Assembly: GCA_963576785.1 (NCBI GenBank)
Contig: OY756148.1
Span: 372,001-436,000 of the forward strand
DNA length: 64,000 nt
Direction: 5' to 3'
DNA from: Chlorophyllum brunneum
Taxonomy: Eukaryota > Basidiomycota > Agaricomycetes > Agaricales > Agaricaceae
Below, in pieces: positions 35,051 to 47,860 of the stretch. The notes under the pieces were generated by a model. It did not search any database. It was given only the letters and a program-made list of their open reading frames with translations, and had not been told where the DNA came from. A program made the position numbers and the translations under genes. The first letter of the stretch is position 1. Each line of letters opens with the position of its first letter.

Positions 35051-37220
35051 CCTGCCTAGTAGATGTGGTTTAGGCGTGGATTTACGCTTATGGACACACT
35101 TTTGTTACGACCCGTTTACGGCCCTTTTCTCAAGACAATCTTCCATTTTTCAACCCTGCTGTACATACCCTACCGATTTTTTTCCCGTTCAATACGCAGT
35201 TTCGTACACTTGACACGAAAAATTAGTCTGAGGGAAGGGATCACCATGGACATCGAGTTACAAGCGCTGGTATGAGGTGAGTACTGAGCAAGGCGTGGCA
35301 ACAACGTGAAAAAGTGTATGGTTGCCAGCGAAGAACATCATGGAAGGTGTCAATGATAAAAATGCTCTGGCCTTATGTTATATTATGGCCTTATGGAACA
35401 ATTCACACATCGCAATCCCAGACCTCCGAGATTGTGTGTGAACGTAGTAAGTCCCAGTTGCACTGGTCATCAGCTTCGAAGTCCCAGGGGGAATACGACG
35501 GACGGTGGGGAATGGAGAGAGAGGGAGACCAAATCATGATTTATTCATTATAGGAAACGGGGAGTGGTATTTATCCACCCTAGCCGAAAGCATGTTCATC
35601 GATAGACATAAATATGCACCATCTTGGAATAAAACGAGGCAGAGCCTCGCGCTTTGGAGCTGCAACCCCCCCCCCCCCCACCCCCAGCAGATGCTTCAGA
35701 ATTCAAAGGCCGCGTGGGGACTGGGCGTTTGGTGGCTCCAGGGACTTTTTTTAGCTGATTGTCCACTACGTACAAGTTAAATCACCGGAATAGACTAGTC
35801 AGTCATATGGTGGCGTAACGTGGTTCCAACAGTTTGGCTCAGGACCAACTAGTTGCGCTCCGCGAGTTTTTGTCCACCAGATATGGTGGTGGTCTCAGCG
35901 CTTGGTGGTGAGTGGAGGTAGGGAGACTGATGGATTAGAGGCGAGGATTCTCCACGAAATGGAAAGTACGTCACTATTAGAGACGCACTGCTACTCCTTG
36001 ACACCAGATTGTCGAGATGGCGGTTTTTTCTATCCCGTGATACCGTGGACCACTCATTGCGTACCCATTTAGGACTGGTGAAAAGGAGAACAAGGGAGAC
36101 TCTTCTTTTTAAATCCTCTCACACCGGCCAATAGCCATGTAGGGCAAAGCGGCCTAGATCGCGCCTACCATGGGAAACAGCCTGAAGCCTGCTTTGAGCT
36201 TCTGGTTCCACAGCTTCCCAGTATACACCCGTCTCTAATAAAAGACCCTTTTCAGAAGGCTGATCACATTGACACGAGGCCGGCCAGGGTCAGCTTAAAT
36301 TGTCTATGACTCGATGAAGGAGGGCCGGGAATGACGACGTGGGGCCAGCGCGTCTGCCACTTATTATATAGGGAAGCATGGTTCCGTGGAGGACTGGGAT
36401 ATCATGTCGCAGGTTGATTAAGGGGAATCCTTTCGGACAACTTTTAGACAACCCTGGATCCCAACTTCGTAGATCGTTATCCGGGCCGTTGTGGGCGTTT
36501 GAGTACCCAGTAATGAACAGCATGTAAACTGCCACTGAACCGAGATAATTCAACGGCGGATCCTGATAATGTGGGCGGACTGCAGCTGTCATTTTAAGTG
36601 TACGGGCTGGCTTGTCGGTTAGCCTCGTCCACTCTGCATGTACTTTGCCATGTGCAGGGTGTTGATCTTAAACAATTTTCCGTGATGTTTCAATATATTT
36701 ACGGCACTATATACCAGGACCCCCGAATACCGTACTCTCAGAGGTATGTTCCGGGCCCGACGTGTGGACTGCCGGACATACCTGGCGGCTAAAAACAGGC
36801 CGATTTACCTACGAATTCCGGAGAGACCTCCAGTCAAAAGTCCTCCAAAACCTGCGAACCTGTAACAAACATCAACTGAGAATAATCGGGGCCCCTTATA
36901 TACCCCAAACCATCAAAGTGCGCGCGACCCGATGTCCCTGACAAATTAAATCGTGCCTTGAATTTGCTAAAGTCGACCAAGACTATCGCCGGAAATACTC
37001 GAAGAAGTGGAACTTCCTTACGAATGCAAGTTTGAGCAGAAGTCTCAAAGCATCAACTTAATACTAAACCTCGAAGGGGATCGAAAAACTGGCACACGTT
37101 TCAAAACTTAGCGGAGTAAAGGCACAATGAGAAGGCATTCGACAGGATGCCGATTAAGATAAAGATATGCACAGGATGGTATCGTATTTTTACAGCGAAC
37201 ACCTAGCAGCTACTGCAAAT
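35051..37220. other. 2.2-kb gene-free stretch with a poly-C run
   Basis: No supportable coding region on either strand. It includes a run of 14 C at 35,666-35,679 followed by A and five more C. The rest has ordinary composition and scattered short frames. It may hold an eroded gene, but no domain is readable. Confidence 0.5.
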
Positions 37221-38882
37221 TTACAAGCACTGGCTGTACCATTGGTTGTTGAAGACGCAGGTAGTGCCGCTGACACAGGTGGTGGGGCCGGTCCAGCCTT
37301 GGCCACCGCTAGAGGCATAGATGTTAGCAATGTTGAATAAGCTAGGAGGCGCGAACCTGAGACTTACCATTGACCCCAGTGACTCTGGACACCGCCAGCA
37401 GCAGTGGAGGTGGTGGTGCGGGGGGGAGTGGTGGTGGTGGTCTGAGGAGGAGGGTTGGCAGAGGTGGTGGTGCCTGCGTTATTGTAGGTCGAGTTGAGGT
37501 CACCGAACCTGATGTTGGAGTAGGTGACAGAGGAGTTGGGGCTTTGAGACTCAACGTCGGTGGGAGCACCAGAGCTGGTGGAGCAGCTGCCACGAGCGAC
37601 ACCAGGCTTGCTTGGGTCAGCGTCGGTGGGGTAGTCGGAGTCGAGCCAGAGCATGTCGACGGCGTGGTCATCCCAGAGGGAAAGAACGAGAACCATTCCA
37701 CGGCTCAAGGCAGCGCCCATGCCGTTCATGCCACCCTTGTTCTGGAAGCTGGTGACGTCTCCGAAAGTGCTCTTCTGGGCGTCACAGAAATCGGCGGTAA
37801 CGGAGTCGAAGGCGTCCATACCGGCAATCATGGTCTTGGAGTTCTGAATGACCTGGCCATCTTGAACGTAGAGACGGCGGATCTCAGAGAGAGAAGAGCC
37901 GGAGCCGATGAACTGGGTGACGACGGTGAACTTGCGGGTGGTGTCGACGGTCATGCCAGGACCGTAGAAGGTCTTGTCACCCATACGGAAGGAGTTGAAG
38001 TCACAACCATCGGGATCACAGACGGTGGCGTAGCGGTCGGTAACAGAGCAGGTATCGCCCTCGCAGCGGCTGAGACCAGTGCTCTCGCAAGGGTGGGGAG
38101 TGTAGGCAGCGGACATGGAGTTGGCCTCCCAGACGTCCATTTCGCTACAGCAGGCACCGAAGTTACCGGTTCCGGCGTTGGGGTCGCTGGGGGAGCCGAC
38201 CCAACCCTCTGAGTTAGCCTGAGTGGAAGCGTATTCAGTCCGGCGGTTCCTTGTTCAAAAAATACTAACTCACCTCGCCGTTAATGAACTTGATGTCACG
38301 GGGGCATTGCGAGTCACAGTAACCAGTACCGTACTTCGCACCAGCGGTGTTGACGGGGAACTCGGACATGCCACCATCGGCAGCCATCTCGGAGAAGTAG
38401 AGAGCGCCGTTAAGACCGCAAGGGAGGTTGGAAACGTCGACGTCGAAGGTGAACTCTTGGTTCATGAGCTTGAAAATCTCGTAGTTGGACTCGTCAGCCA
38501 TGAGATAAAGACGAGAGCCAATGTTCTTCTGCTGGCTCTGGGTAACGAACTTGAGAGTAAGGGCGTTGCCGCTGGTGGTAACACCGTAGGTGCCGGCGTA
38601 GTCGGCGCCATCGACAGCGCAGTTCTTGGCACAGGTGACACCATCGGGACAGAGGGTGTTGTCCCAAGTGTTACCGGTGTAGCAGTTGGTGAAACCGCCA
38701 ACGTTGTGGGTCCAACGCCAGTTGGCATCGAGGGTGACCTGGCCGGCGACAGTCGTGCAACCAGAGCTGGTACACTTCTGCCAGGAGAGAGAAGGGTGGT
38801 TTTCGGCGGTGTTGGTACCGACTTGCTGGCCGAAAGCAACAGCAGCGAAGGAGAGGGCGAGGAGAGCAACCTTGGGGAACAT
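37221..38882 (-). CDS. cel7: GH7 cellobiohydrolase with C-terminal CBM1
   Basis: Exons 38882-38274, 38218-37368 and 37308-37221 give 515 aa. The signal peptide is [18 protein letters not shown], with mature [19 protein letters not shown] typical of family 7. The catalytic motif EMDVWEAN is present, with the nucleophile and acid/base glutamates separated by four residues and the central aspartate between them. Many cysteines match the family. The catalytic domain is followed by a PT-rich linker ([16 protein letters not shown]) and a CBM1 with [16 protein letters not shown] and NNQWYSQCL, the second intron falling inside the CBM1. The enzyme works processively on cellulose chain ends outside the cell. 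An ATG at 38,882 starts the signal peptide directly. Codon use is strongly C/G-ending, as in highly expressed fungal genes. It lies divergent from QCR2, with a TATA box 70 bp upstream. Confidence 0.96.
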
Positions 38883-39847
38883 TTTCAAAGACTTGAAGAA
38901 GTTGTGAATACCAGAAGAACTGATGAAGTTACTTGGTCGTCTGGTTCCAGGTTATATACTCGAAGATGAGCGGAGAAATACCGGCCTGCCGAGCAATGAG
39001 TGAGCTGGCGACGCGACCTTGTCGAATGGGTTGAAGATGTCATAGGTTGCTGGAAACTCTTCGGAATGAAGTCCTCCTTTCCTCTGCTGGCAGGTAATCG
39101 GGGAAATTGAGTGCCTATGTTATTGGCGCCGTAAGCATAACCAGTTTCGCCGACCGAGAAAGGTTGCGGGGAACCTGCTGGAACCTGTAGAAGAGAGATT
39201 CGCCGAAGAGGCGAAATTGAGAAATTGATGGCATCAATGTCGCGCGAAAGTAACGCTGCGGGCCTTAAGGACTCTGCTCGAGGGTTCGATGTAGCGCTCC
39301 AATGTTCGTTGGAGCTCCTCCAGCCTTCCAGGGTCATGGTTTGATAGAGGCTAAATACCCTAATAGGACATGACTGACTGAACAATGTTTGATCCAAAAT
39401 GGTTAATCATAGACCAAGTAGAGGTGACTTATCTGAAATTCCTTCCACAAGCGGTCAAAGGTACGCTGAACTAATTGGAACCGACCCATCAATGCATCAC
39501 GGGTCCCCATGCTTATTGGTAAACAGCATGCACCCAGATTACTCCGTGCCCTCCTGACGCGGTGAAAAGTACGACGCTCAGATTTTTCCTTCAAAACAAG
39601 GCACCACGTCACAATCCTAAACAAGTCATGTGTAGAACTGCACAGGTACCAAGAAGCCCACAGGAAAAAAGAAGCCAACATCAAGACCTCAGATAGGGGA
39701 GTCAATTGCCAGAAATGGGGAGCACGTTACGCGGTACACAGGGATGCTACTTTCCGAAATTGTCCGGCCGTCCTAAACTAACCACAACAAACAATCCCAA
39801 CACTTCCCCCTCCCCGTCCTCTACTCTCCGTGTGTGTTTGAGAAGCC
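38883..39847. other. divergent promoter between GH7 and QCR2
   Basis: 965 bp without a gene, shared upstream region of an inducible cellulase (minus) and a constitutive respiratory gene (plus). A GCGGGG at about 39,165 fits the CreA carbon-repressor core SYGGRG; single matches are weak evidence. Confidence 0.4.
38952..38960 (-). promoter_or_regulatory. TATA box of the GH7 gene
   Basis: AGTATATAAC stands about 70 bp upstream of the GH7 ATG on the minus strand, a normal place for the core promoter of a strongly induced fungal cellulase gene. Confidence 0.6.
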
Positions 39848-41360
39848 ATGCTTTCAAGGACATTGAATGCTGCTACGCGTCGCGGATTTGCGACTTCGGT
39901 CGCTGATGCCGCGAGTGGTGTTAGGGTTGCCTCTGTGGATTTCGGCCAGCCAACTTCAGCTGTGACTGTCCTTGTGAAAGCTGGTAGTCGATTTCAGAGT
40001 AAAGAAGGTATTGCAAATGTTTTGAAAAACTTTGCTTTCAAGGTGTGTGCTTTCGCGGTTTCGGAGGGAGAGGTTCTAATTTTTTTTAATATGTTGGTGT
40101 ACACATTGTAGAGCACGGCGAAACGCTCAGCTCTCGGAACTGTGAGAGAGGCGGAGTTGTATGGTGGCTTGTTGTCTGCGAGTTTGACTCGTGAACATCT
40201 TGCTCTTACGGCTGAATTCCTCCGCGGCGATGAGTGAGCAGTTTTTCGAGTCCACACCACACTCGGTGTACTGACCAACAAATTCTCTTGACCGTCAGAG
40301 CATTCTTCGTCGATGTCCTCTCATCCTTCGTCACTTCCGCGCGATTCACTCCTCACGAATTCGACGAATATGTCAACCCACTCGTAACATCCGACACTGA
40401 AGCCGCAAACTCCAACCCTGCTACAAGAGCTATCGAAGCCGCTCACGCACTTGCTTTCCGTTCCGGTCTCGGTTCATCACTATTCGCACCAACCCATAAT
40501 CACATCAACTTGGCTGATATCAAAGCTTTCGCTTCTGAGTCGTTCGCGAAGGGTAACATTGCAGTCATTGGAACGAATATCGATTCATCAACTTTGACTA
40601 AACTTGTTGATGCTTCGTTTGTTGGTGCTGCTGAAGGAGGTGCTTCGACTCCCGCTAGCAAGTACTTTGGTGGTGAGACGCGTTTGGAAGGGACTGAAGG
40701 TCCACAGACTGTGTTTATTGGATTTGGTACGGCCGGTTCTACGCCTTCGGCAGAACTTGCTACACTTGCAGCACATTTGTCTACCACCCCTGCGGTGAAA
40801 TGGTCTAAGGGTCTCTCACCTATTGCGATCGCCGTTCCGAGGGGTACACAAGTGCACAGTGTGTATTTGCCGTATTCAGATGCTAGTTTGTTTGGATTAC
40901 TTGTACAAGCTGAGACGGTTGAGGGTGTGCAGGAGGCGAGTAAGGTTGCGGTTGAGGCGTTGAAGAAGGCTGCGAAGGGACTCAAGGAGGAAGAGTTGAA
41001 GAGTGCTATTGCCAAGGCGAAGTTTGCGACTGCGAATGGTGTTGAGTCGAGGGAAGGCGTGATCAATGCTTTAGGCTCCAAGGTGAGTTGTCGGATTTTT
41101 AAACCTTGTGACTTGATTTAATGGATTCTCTTTTTGGTAGATTTTTTCTAGCGCTGAGGCATCTGTTGAGTCCACTTTGTCTGCGTTTGACAAGGTTAAT
41201 GCTGCTTCCTTCTCCCGGGTATGTCGATGTTCCTTCTACTATCCTTACGCAGCTGCTTATTGTGATACAGGCCGTCTCTTCCCTCATCACTGCCAAGCCC
41301 ACGTTGGTTGCTGTCGGCGACTCTCTGAAACTTCCTCATGCAGACGAGTTGGGTTTCTGA
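39848..41360 (+). CDS. qcr2: cytochrome bc1 complex core protein 2 (M16 family)
   Basis: Five exons (39848-40042, 40112-40233, 40299-41082, 41141-41218, 41271-41360) give 422 aa in frame. The N-terminus MLSRTLNAATRRGFATSVAD is a mitochondrial presequence rich in Arg/Ser/Ala. The body follows the M16 fold of core proteins: VTVLVKAGSRFQSKEGIANV, STAKRSALGTVREAELYGG, and NHINLADIKAF. The zinc-binding HxxEH motif of active processing peptidases is not present at the expected place, as usual for core protein 2. The C-terminus SLKLPHADELGF is typical. It is a structural subunit of complex III in the inner membrane. Confidence 0.93.
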
Positions 41361-42558
41361 ATACCTTAGAGGTTTAGAGTCGTAGAACATACCAATACCA
41401 CGACAACCAACAAAAATGACGGTAGCGTAGAAGTGTGCGTGGGTGTATAGATTTTTACAGTAATTGCGACACTTGGAATTCGCTTTTAGCCTGGTATTTT
41501 CTTTCGAAATTCTTGGAAAGTTATTGTAAGTTGCGAATGTCGGACAATCAACCTGTGTGCCTCCTCTGTCATTGGAATCCGGAGTTCAAGGGTCAAATCC
41601 TAACGCTTCCTTCATCACCGAAATGACGTGTTCTTCTCTTTGTCAACCCGTGCCTTTTCATTCATATTACAGTTGGTATAAAGAAAAGGGTTGATCATGT
41701 TGAAGGTCAATATTCAATATGTTTCGACAGGTGATCAATTGCCATAGCAAGCGTAACTTTGCTAGTTGGAAAACAGAGTTACACCGGTGTTTGTCTGCGT
41801 AATGGAAGAGTGCAAATTCGTTCGGAGATGTGTGCTGGTGGAAGGGTCATGTGCTCGTTATTCTCTGATCAGAGTTCTTTGGTGTTGGTTACTGGTGAAG
41901 ACGTTGGGTTGTCGAGTTGTTTGGTGATGGTGGGCTGTTATCTAGGTAGTGAGATTTTATGGAGTGAATAGCAGGTCCACGAGCATGGACTGGTCAGACG
42001 GGTACACATCACACCCTGGCTTTGTTCTTCTGCGCGGAAGTTGTGGTGGGGGATGTTGAGTCTCTCGGCACGTGTAGACGGGTTTACAATCATGTTGTAT
42101 TAAGCCTCTCTAAACCAGGCTAGTGGATCTATTCACTCTAGCTCAATGGTTGTGTAGTGATCGGGAACTGATTAATTAGATGGTGAGAACTACATTGACG
42201 GACATGTCAGATTGTGTCCATGCTGTCGTAAGAGAGAGCGGGAACGAAAATACCTTATATTCGCGAGCACAAGGTGATAGCAGGAGCTCCGAAAGTGACA
42301 AGGCGGACAAGCGTCGAAAGATGGGAGATCACGTGCGAAATATGAGGGCTGTCTTCAAGACTCGCGATGATGTTTGCAGACCATCGACGCACGGCCAATC
42401 ACTCTTTCTTCCCCCCTCACCATCCACACCTTCTTCGTCCCCTTCTTTCGCAACAACCACCGTCGTTGCCCCCCACACTCACCTAAGCGCAGCGCGCACA
42501 GGTTCCTTTCCGATATCTGAATCCAGCACCCCACTCGCTTTCATCTTCATCCGAAGCG
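41361..42558. other. intergenic, QCR2 3' flank and NST1 promoter
   Basis: No supportable gene. The part before 42,559 is C/T-rich (cttcttcccccctcacc and similar near 42,405-42,470), a common feature just upstream of fungal start sites. Confidence 0.5.
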
Positions 42559-45500
42559 ATGTCCATGCATCTCCCAGAGGATATCCTCCGCGGTCTGGAG
42601 CAATTAGAGGCTCAATTTGCAGAAGCGCTGTCCGTTCACAGTGCACTAGTCGGTGGGACTATCGTCAGCACGGAGGCTTTGAGGCTACTAAATCAGACCA
42701 AAGAAGGTCTCGCAGAACGTGGTCCTCGGGCGATGGAACAGATACGACAGCGACTGGTGGAAGTAGGGGTGGGAGAGGTCGATGGAGAATACTTTACTCA
42801 GGCAGCTGCTACGATCTTCAAAGAGATGATTGGGTCGGACGGGTCGGAGGTGAAGATGGAGATGCTCCGGAGTGCTCTGGCACATAGTGTCCGTCGTCGT
42901 TGCAGTCCCCTTTGTCTTTTTCTGTACTGACCACAGTCCACAGATGAACGCAAAGCCCAAAGAGTCTGACCAAGACACAGACGGTGACGACCCCGAGGTC
43001 GACGATCCGGCACAGCCGCCCGGCTCCGGCAATTCCGGAGGGGCTCGGCGGCGCAGAAAGCGACGTAAGCGCGTTCGGGCGGCAAACTCGGAGGATTTTG
43101 GTGAGACTTCGGGGCCCTGGGCAAATTTTGATGCCGGCTGACAAAGCGCTTTCCAGGCTCTCCTCCTGCCATGCCCGTCAGTCGTCCCATAACTCAGATG
43201 GCCAACCAGCCATCCCCGTCCCCCATGTCCAAGGGAAAGAAGCCCATGGCTTATCCCCAACAGACCCAGACTCAGCAACAGCAGCAGCCACAGCAACAAC
43301 AACAGCCTCGCAGCGAGCGCGCGGCTTCCAAAGCACCCCTGGCATATCAATCCCCACCGGCCCAGCAAAATCGCAATCCCTCACCACCCTCTTCCAATGC
43401 CAGCAAGTCTAGGAATACTGTCGGTGGCAACAACAACCAGAAGGGCAAGGCGAGTGCCAACAAGATATGGAGCACAAGCACGACTGAGGAGCGGGAACGT
43501 ATCAAAGATTTCTGGCTCGGTCTTGGTGAAGAGGAGCGTAGGAGCCTCGTCAACATCGAGAAAGACACCGTCCTCAAAAAAATGAAGGAGCAGCAGAAGC
43601 ACTTGTGCGGTTGTGCTGTATGTGGTCGGAAGCGGTTCGTGTCTGTTTCTTGCGTTTCTATGCTTTCCCTGTACCACCCCATCCCCGATTTTATCGTCTT
43701 TTTCGAATTTTATTATTGGTATTCCTATTCCAATGACATGTGTCTGACCCACTCGCTTTTCCTGTTTTTCTCGCCCTCAACCGTGATTCTTATATCTTGA
43801 TCAACATCTGATCTCCAATTGATCTCGCCAACTCAAAAAACCCACACGACCCCCAAACTCGAATTGGAAATATTATCCGTCGGCATCTCGGTTCTCCCAA
43901 AAAAACCACAGGAATGCTATAGAGGAGGAGCTCGAGGTACTGTACGATGCTTATTACGAGGAGCTAGAACAGTACGCGAACCACCAGCAGCGTTATGTAA
44001 ATTCCGGCGGCACGATTCCCCCTCCCCCTGGACCTGGACCGTTCCCGGGCAGCGTCGAACTCGATAAACACGGTGCAGTGGTGTCACCGATACCAACGGG
44101 TGCGAATGGTAAACGTCGCGGCGGTAAGCAGCGTCAGCAGCCACCGTCTATAAATGGTAGAAAAGCGCCTCCGACAGCACACCATGATCTTCCACATCTT
44201 CATCATCATCATCATCACAAGGAAAGCGGATTCGAGGATGAGGATGGTGATGAGTATGAAGAGGAAGAGGAAGACTATGAAGATGAGGAGGAGGAGGAGG
44301 AGGAAGAAGAGGAGGAGGAAGAGGAGGAAGATGGGGATGATGATAGAAGGGTGGTTAATGGACTCGGGAAGGTGGCTCGTGAGATACCTCTGCCGAGGCG
44401 GAGCGCGGTAGGGAAGGGAGGTAGGAGGCTAAATGGCCTGAAACGGGATGGTTTTAATTTGTCGAATCTGGCTGTAAGCGGTGAGTCTCGTCCAGCTTCT
44501 TTACAGCTTTCGGAACAACCCTCATGTAACCAAAATCTTCAAATTCTCGGCGTTTGTTCCGTTATCCCGTCATAACGGCATTGTCATCAAATTCCAATTC
44601 CATATCCGATTTAGGTCCGGGTAATATCCTGACGGTGGCCGACGACTTGTTGAAGAACGATGGTCAGAAGTTTTTGGAGATGATGGAGCAGTTGGCGGAA
44701 CGACGGATGCAGAGAGAGGAGGAGGCTGCTGTGGATGTGGAAGAGGATAGTGAAGAGGATAGTGAAGATGATGGGGATGATGGGAGTGATGTAGATGATG
44801 GTGATGATGGTGATGGCGGAAGCGAGGATGACGATGACGAAGAGGATGAAGATGAAGAGGTGGGTGTTCGTTTTTCTTATTTCTCTGTTCGGCGGTGTCC
44901 CTATGGTTTCTCTTTGTGGTGGTTGACTCTGTGCGCGTGATGCTCTGTTTCGGGCAACCACACCTTTCATTTGGGTGGCTGGCCCAAGCATCAATGTCAG
45001 GCTTCTCTGCATTTCGACTTGGACATACAGTCTCGTTTCGGATACAAGAACAACGTCGCTGACTGAACCCTTTTATTTCATTCTTCCCTCTATCATCACC
45101 TTGGAACATGCTTCGTATACGAAATACTCCCCGGATCCCACTTCTCTCATGCTTCTATCTCCCAAATATCAACTACACCGTCAACGTCAATCTCCTCGGA
45201 AATTCGTCCATGGTTTGCCACACGCGTTTTCTCGAAATATACGAACTACTCAATCTTCGACCGCCACCACCGTCTCCATCGTGGATTCCGGATTGTATGC
45301 ACACATTTTGGCCACCCTATATCCTTTCCTTACCTTCCAAATCCGACAAATCCATTCTTTTCAAATACAACTATATGGATCCCAAATTATTCATGTCTTT
45401 ATCACCTACATGGACACCCGCGGATTTACCACCACCCGATCATGAACCTGCACTTGAATATCATTACACCGATGGCACTCCGTTGAATTTACTTCGGATT

Positions 45501-47860
45501 ATGATGTCGTTTATACAGATTATGACAGAGGAGCAGAAGATGGAAGAGGGGAAACGGATGTTTTCGATATTTGCTGCGAGGATGTTTGAGCAGCGGGTGT
45601 TGCAGGCGTATAGGGAGAAGGTCGCGCAGGAGAGACAGATGCAGTTGTTGAGAGAGTTGGAGGATGAGGATAAGTTGACCAAGGAGCGGGAACAGAAGAA
45701 GCAGTCCGCGAATCAGAGAAAGAAGGATAAGAAGCGGTACGTGTTCTCGTCATCTAACTTCGGCTGTGCAAGGTGTTAATGCACGTTCATGATTTCTTTT
45801 CGAATATTTCTAGGCAGCAGAAGCTTGCGAGGGAGGAGGAGAAAGCGGCCAAGGCGGCTGAGAAAGCTGCTGAGGAGGCTGCTACAAAAGCCCGACAAGC
45901 TGCGATTGAAGAGGAGAATAAGAAGAGAAAAGAGGAAGAGCGTGCAAGACGGGATGCAGTGCGTAAAGCTGCTGAAGAGGAACGAGCACGTAAAGAAGAG
46001 GAGAAACGGAAACGTTTACAGGAGGAACGTGAACGGGAAGCTGAACGTGATCGAAAGAGGAGAGAGAAGGAGGAGAGAGTGAGAGCAGAGAAGAGGGAAC
46101 GGGAAGAGAAGGAACGGAAAATTAGAGAAGAGAAAGAGGCACGGTTGGCGAAGGAGAGAGAGGAGAGAGAGAAAGTTGAGCGGGAGAGGAAGGAAAAGGA
46201 GAGAGCTGAGAGGGAAGAGCGGGAACGCGTTGAAAGGGAGAAGAAGGCCCAGAAGGATAAGGAGGAGAAAGAGGCAAAGGAGAAGCTCGCAGCGCAACAG
46301 AAAGCTGCCGCTGCTGCTGCTCAGCAACAACAACACGCTGGTCCTTCGTCTGGCAAACGTAACATGTACTCGACGTCACCTACGAAGCTCAACAATAGTC
46401 TAATAACTTCGGGGTCTTCCCCTGCTGGACTCCAACGTTCACCGAATAATAGCACGAGCGGCACGAACAGCATCGCTGGTACACCTACAAAGAAGGGTTA
46501 TGGTAATGCTAAACCTCCCCCCCTCTCTTCCTCCATGTCTTCTCCAAACATCCTAGTCAACCCCAATCGCGCGCCTGCTCCTCAACACCCGCCTCAGATA
46601 CCTCAACACGGTAGTTCATCTAGAGGACCTCAACCTCTTATTGGTGGTTCCCAGCCCCCTACTCCTATTACCCCTCATCCTCCACCTCCACACATCCCTA
46701 TTCCTCCAACTCCGGGCATGATGTACAACCAGGGCCAACCAGGTCCAGGCGGTATGATGCCTTTGTCACCTCGCATGAACAACTTTGGTCCTGCACCTCT
46801 ACATTTTCCATTTGGCGCTCCTGGTATGCAACAACCGTTGCAACCTTCCGCACTTCCTCGGAACTATAATGGTCCACCGTTCGATCCTGCATTTCAGCGT
46901 GGTGTGCCTGTTGGTCTTCCTTCTGGAGTTCCATCACCTATCGGTCCGCCTTCGAAACCTAAAACGCCAATGGCGACTTCTTCTGGATCACCGACGACCC
47001 CTGGAACTGGACCGGGAGGTGGTTCGTCTTCGTTGGCTCCTGGATCAGGGAGAAGGCTTCCTGATGCGTCAGGGTCGAGTTCTGCGGGACCTGGACCAGT
47101 TGTACCTAATCTTGGACCTATCTCACGGCCTATTGCACCCATCGCTCGTCCAACAGCATCAGCAAGTGTTTCTGGCGCCAATGGCGATAACTCGAGTCCG
47201 AGATCGAATTCACCTGTTAGGAGATCACCGAGTCCGAAAGGTGTTTTGTTGGGTTCATCGGCATTGGCAGCGGACGATGATGAAGTTGTTCCTGCTGCTA
47301 GAAGGCTTACAGGTACTGCACCAATTGGAATTGGTGTAGGCGTAGGATCCGGTTTGGGCATGGGAAACATCGGTATGAGCGGTGGTGGTAGTGGTACTGG
47401 TGGTGGTAGTGGCGGAGTGGGCATGATTGGACAATCACATTGGGGACCTTCAAGTCCTCGTGGCGCCGTAGGCGAAGGTTTACGATCAACACCATGGGGA
47501 CCTCCAGGATTTTCCGCAGCACCTGGTACTCGACCTGGAGGTGCACCACCCCCTCCCCCTCCCATCGGACCTCCTCCAGGTAGTAATCATCATAATCATA
47601 ATGGCAACACGATGCAACATCCTATAGGTCATCCTGGCGTTCCACATCCTTCTGGCCCTCATCCCCCTCCTCCACCTGGACCTCCCGGTGGTAATCAACC
47701 ACCTTCATTGTGGGGTAACGCCGCTCCTGGCCCTGGTGGTACTGTTCCCGATTGGCATTCCGTAAACTCGTTCTTTGGTGGTGGCGGTGGGGGTAACAGT
47801 GGCGCCGGCGGACCATTTATGAACCATAATCACGCTCCTGGATCCCCAGCTGGCACATGA
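42559..47860 (+). CDS. nst1: stress response protein NST1 homolog
   Basis: Seven exons sum to 1347 aa: 42559-42888, 42944-43100, 43157-43634, 43912-44480, 44615-44859, 45519-45736, 45814-47860. The family core is clear: [59 protein letters not shown], then [14 protein letters not shown] and [20 protein letters not shown], followed by a ~170-residue, highly charged coiled coil rich in EER/KEE (45,814-46,300) and a ~500-residue Pro/Gly/Ser-rich tail. A His6-containing segment precedes a run of about 25 acidic residues at 44,238-44,330. NST1 is a cytoplasmic negative regulator of salt-stress tolerance in yeast; most of this protein should be disordered or coiled. The N-terminal exon ([20 protein letters not shown]) is joined by a weak GTCCGT donor, so the 5' end is the least certain part. 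One intron is ~660 nt, far longer than the rest. Confidence 0.88.

Noticed and set aside
37370..38212. 280-codon open frame on the plus strand across the GH7 gene
   Set aside because: It is the antisense of a GC-rich, strongly codon-biased gene; the low-complexity Gly/Val product has no domain, and the GH7 exons on the other strand explain the sequence.
38223..38969. 248-codon plus-strand frame over GH7 exon 1
   Set aside because: Antisense shadow of the GH7 coding sequence, for the same reason.
39403..39705. 100-codon minus-strand frame upstream of GH7
   Set aside because: No ATG-led domain, no partner exons; lies in the divergent promoter.
40500..41081. 193-codon minus-strand frame inside QCR2
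   Set aside because: Mirrors QCR2 exon 3; its Ser/Ala-rich product is the complement of an Ala/Lys-rich protein.
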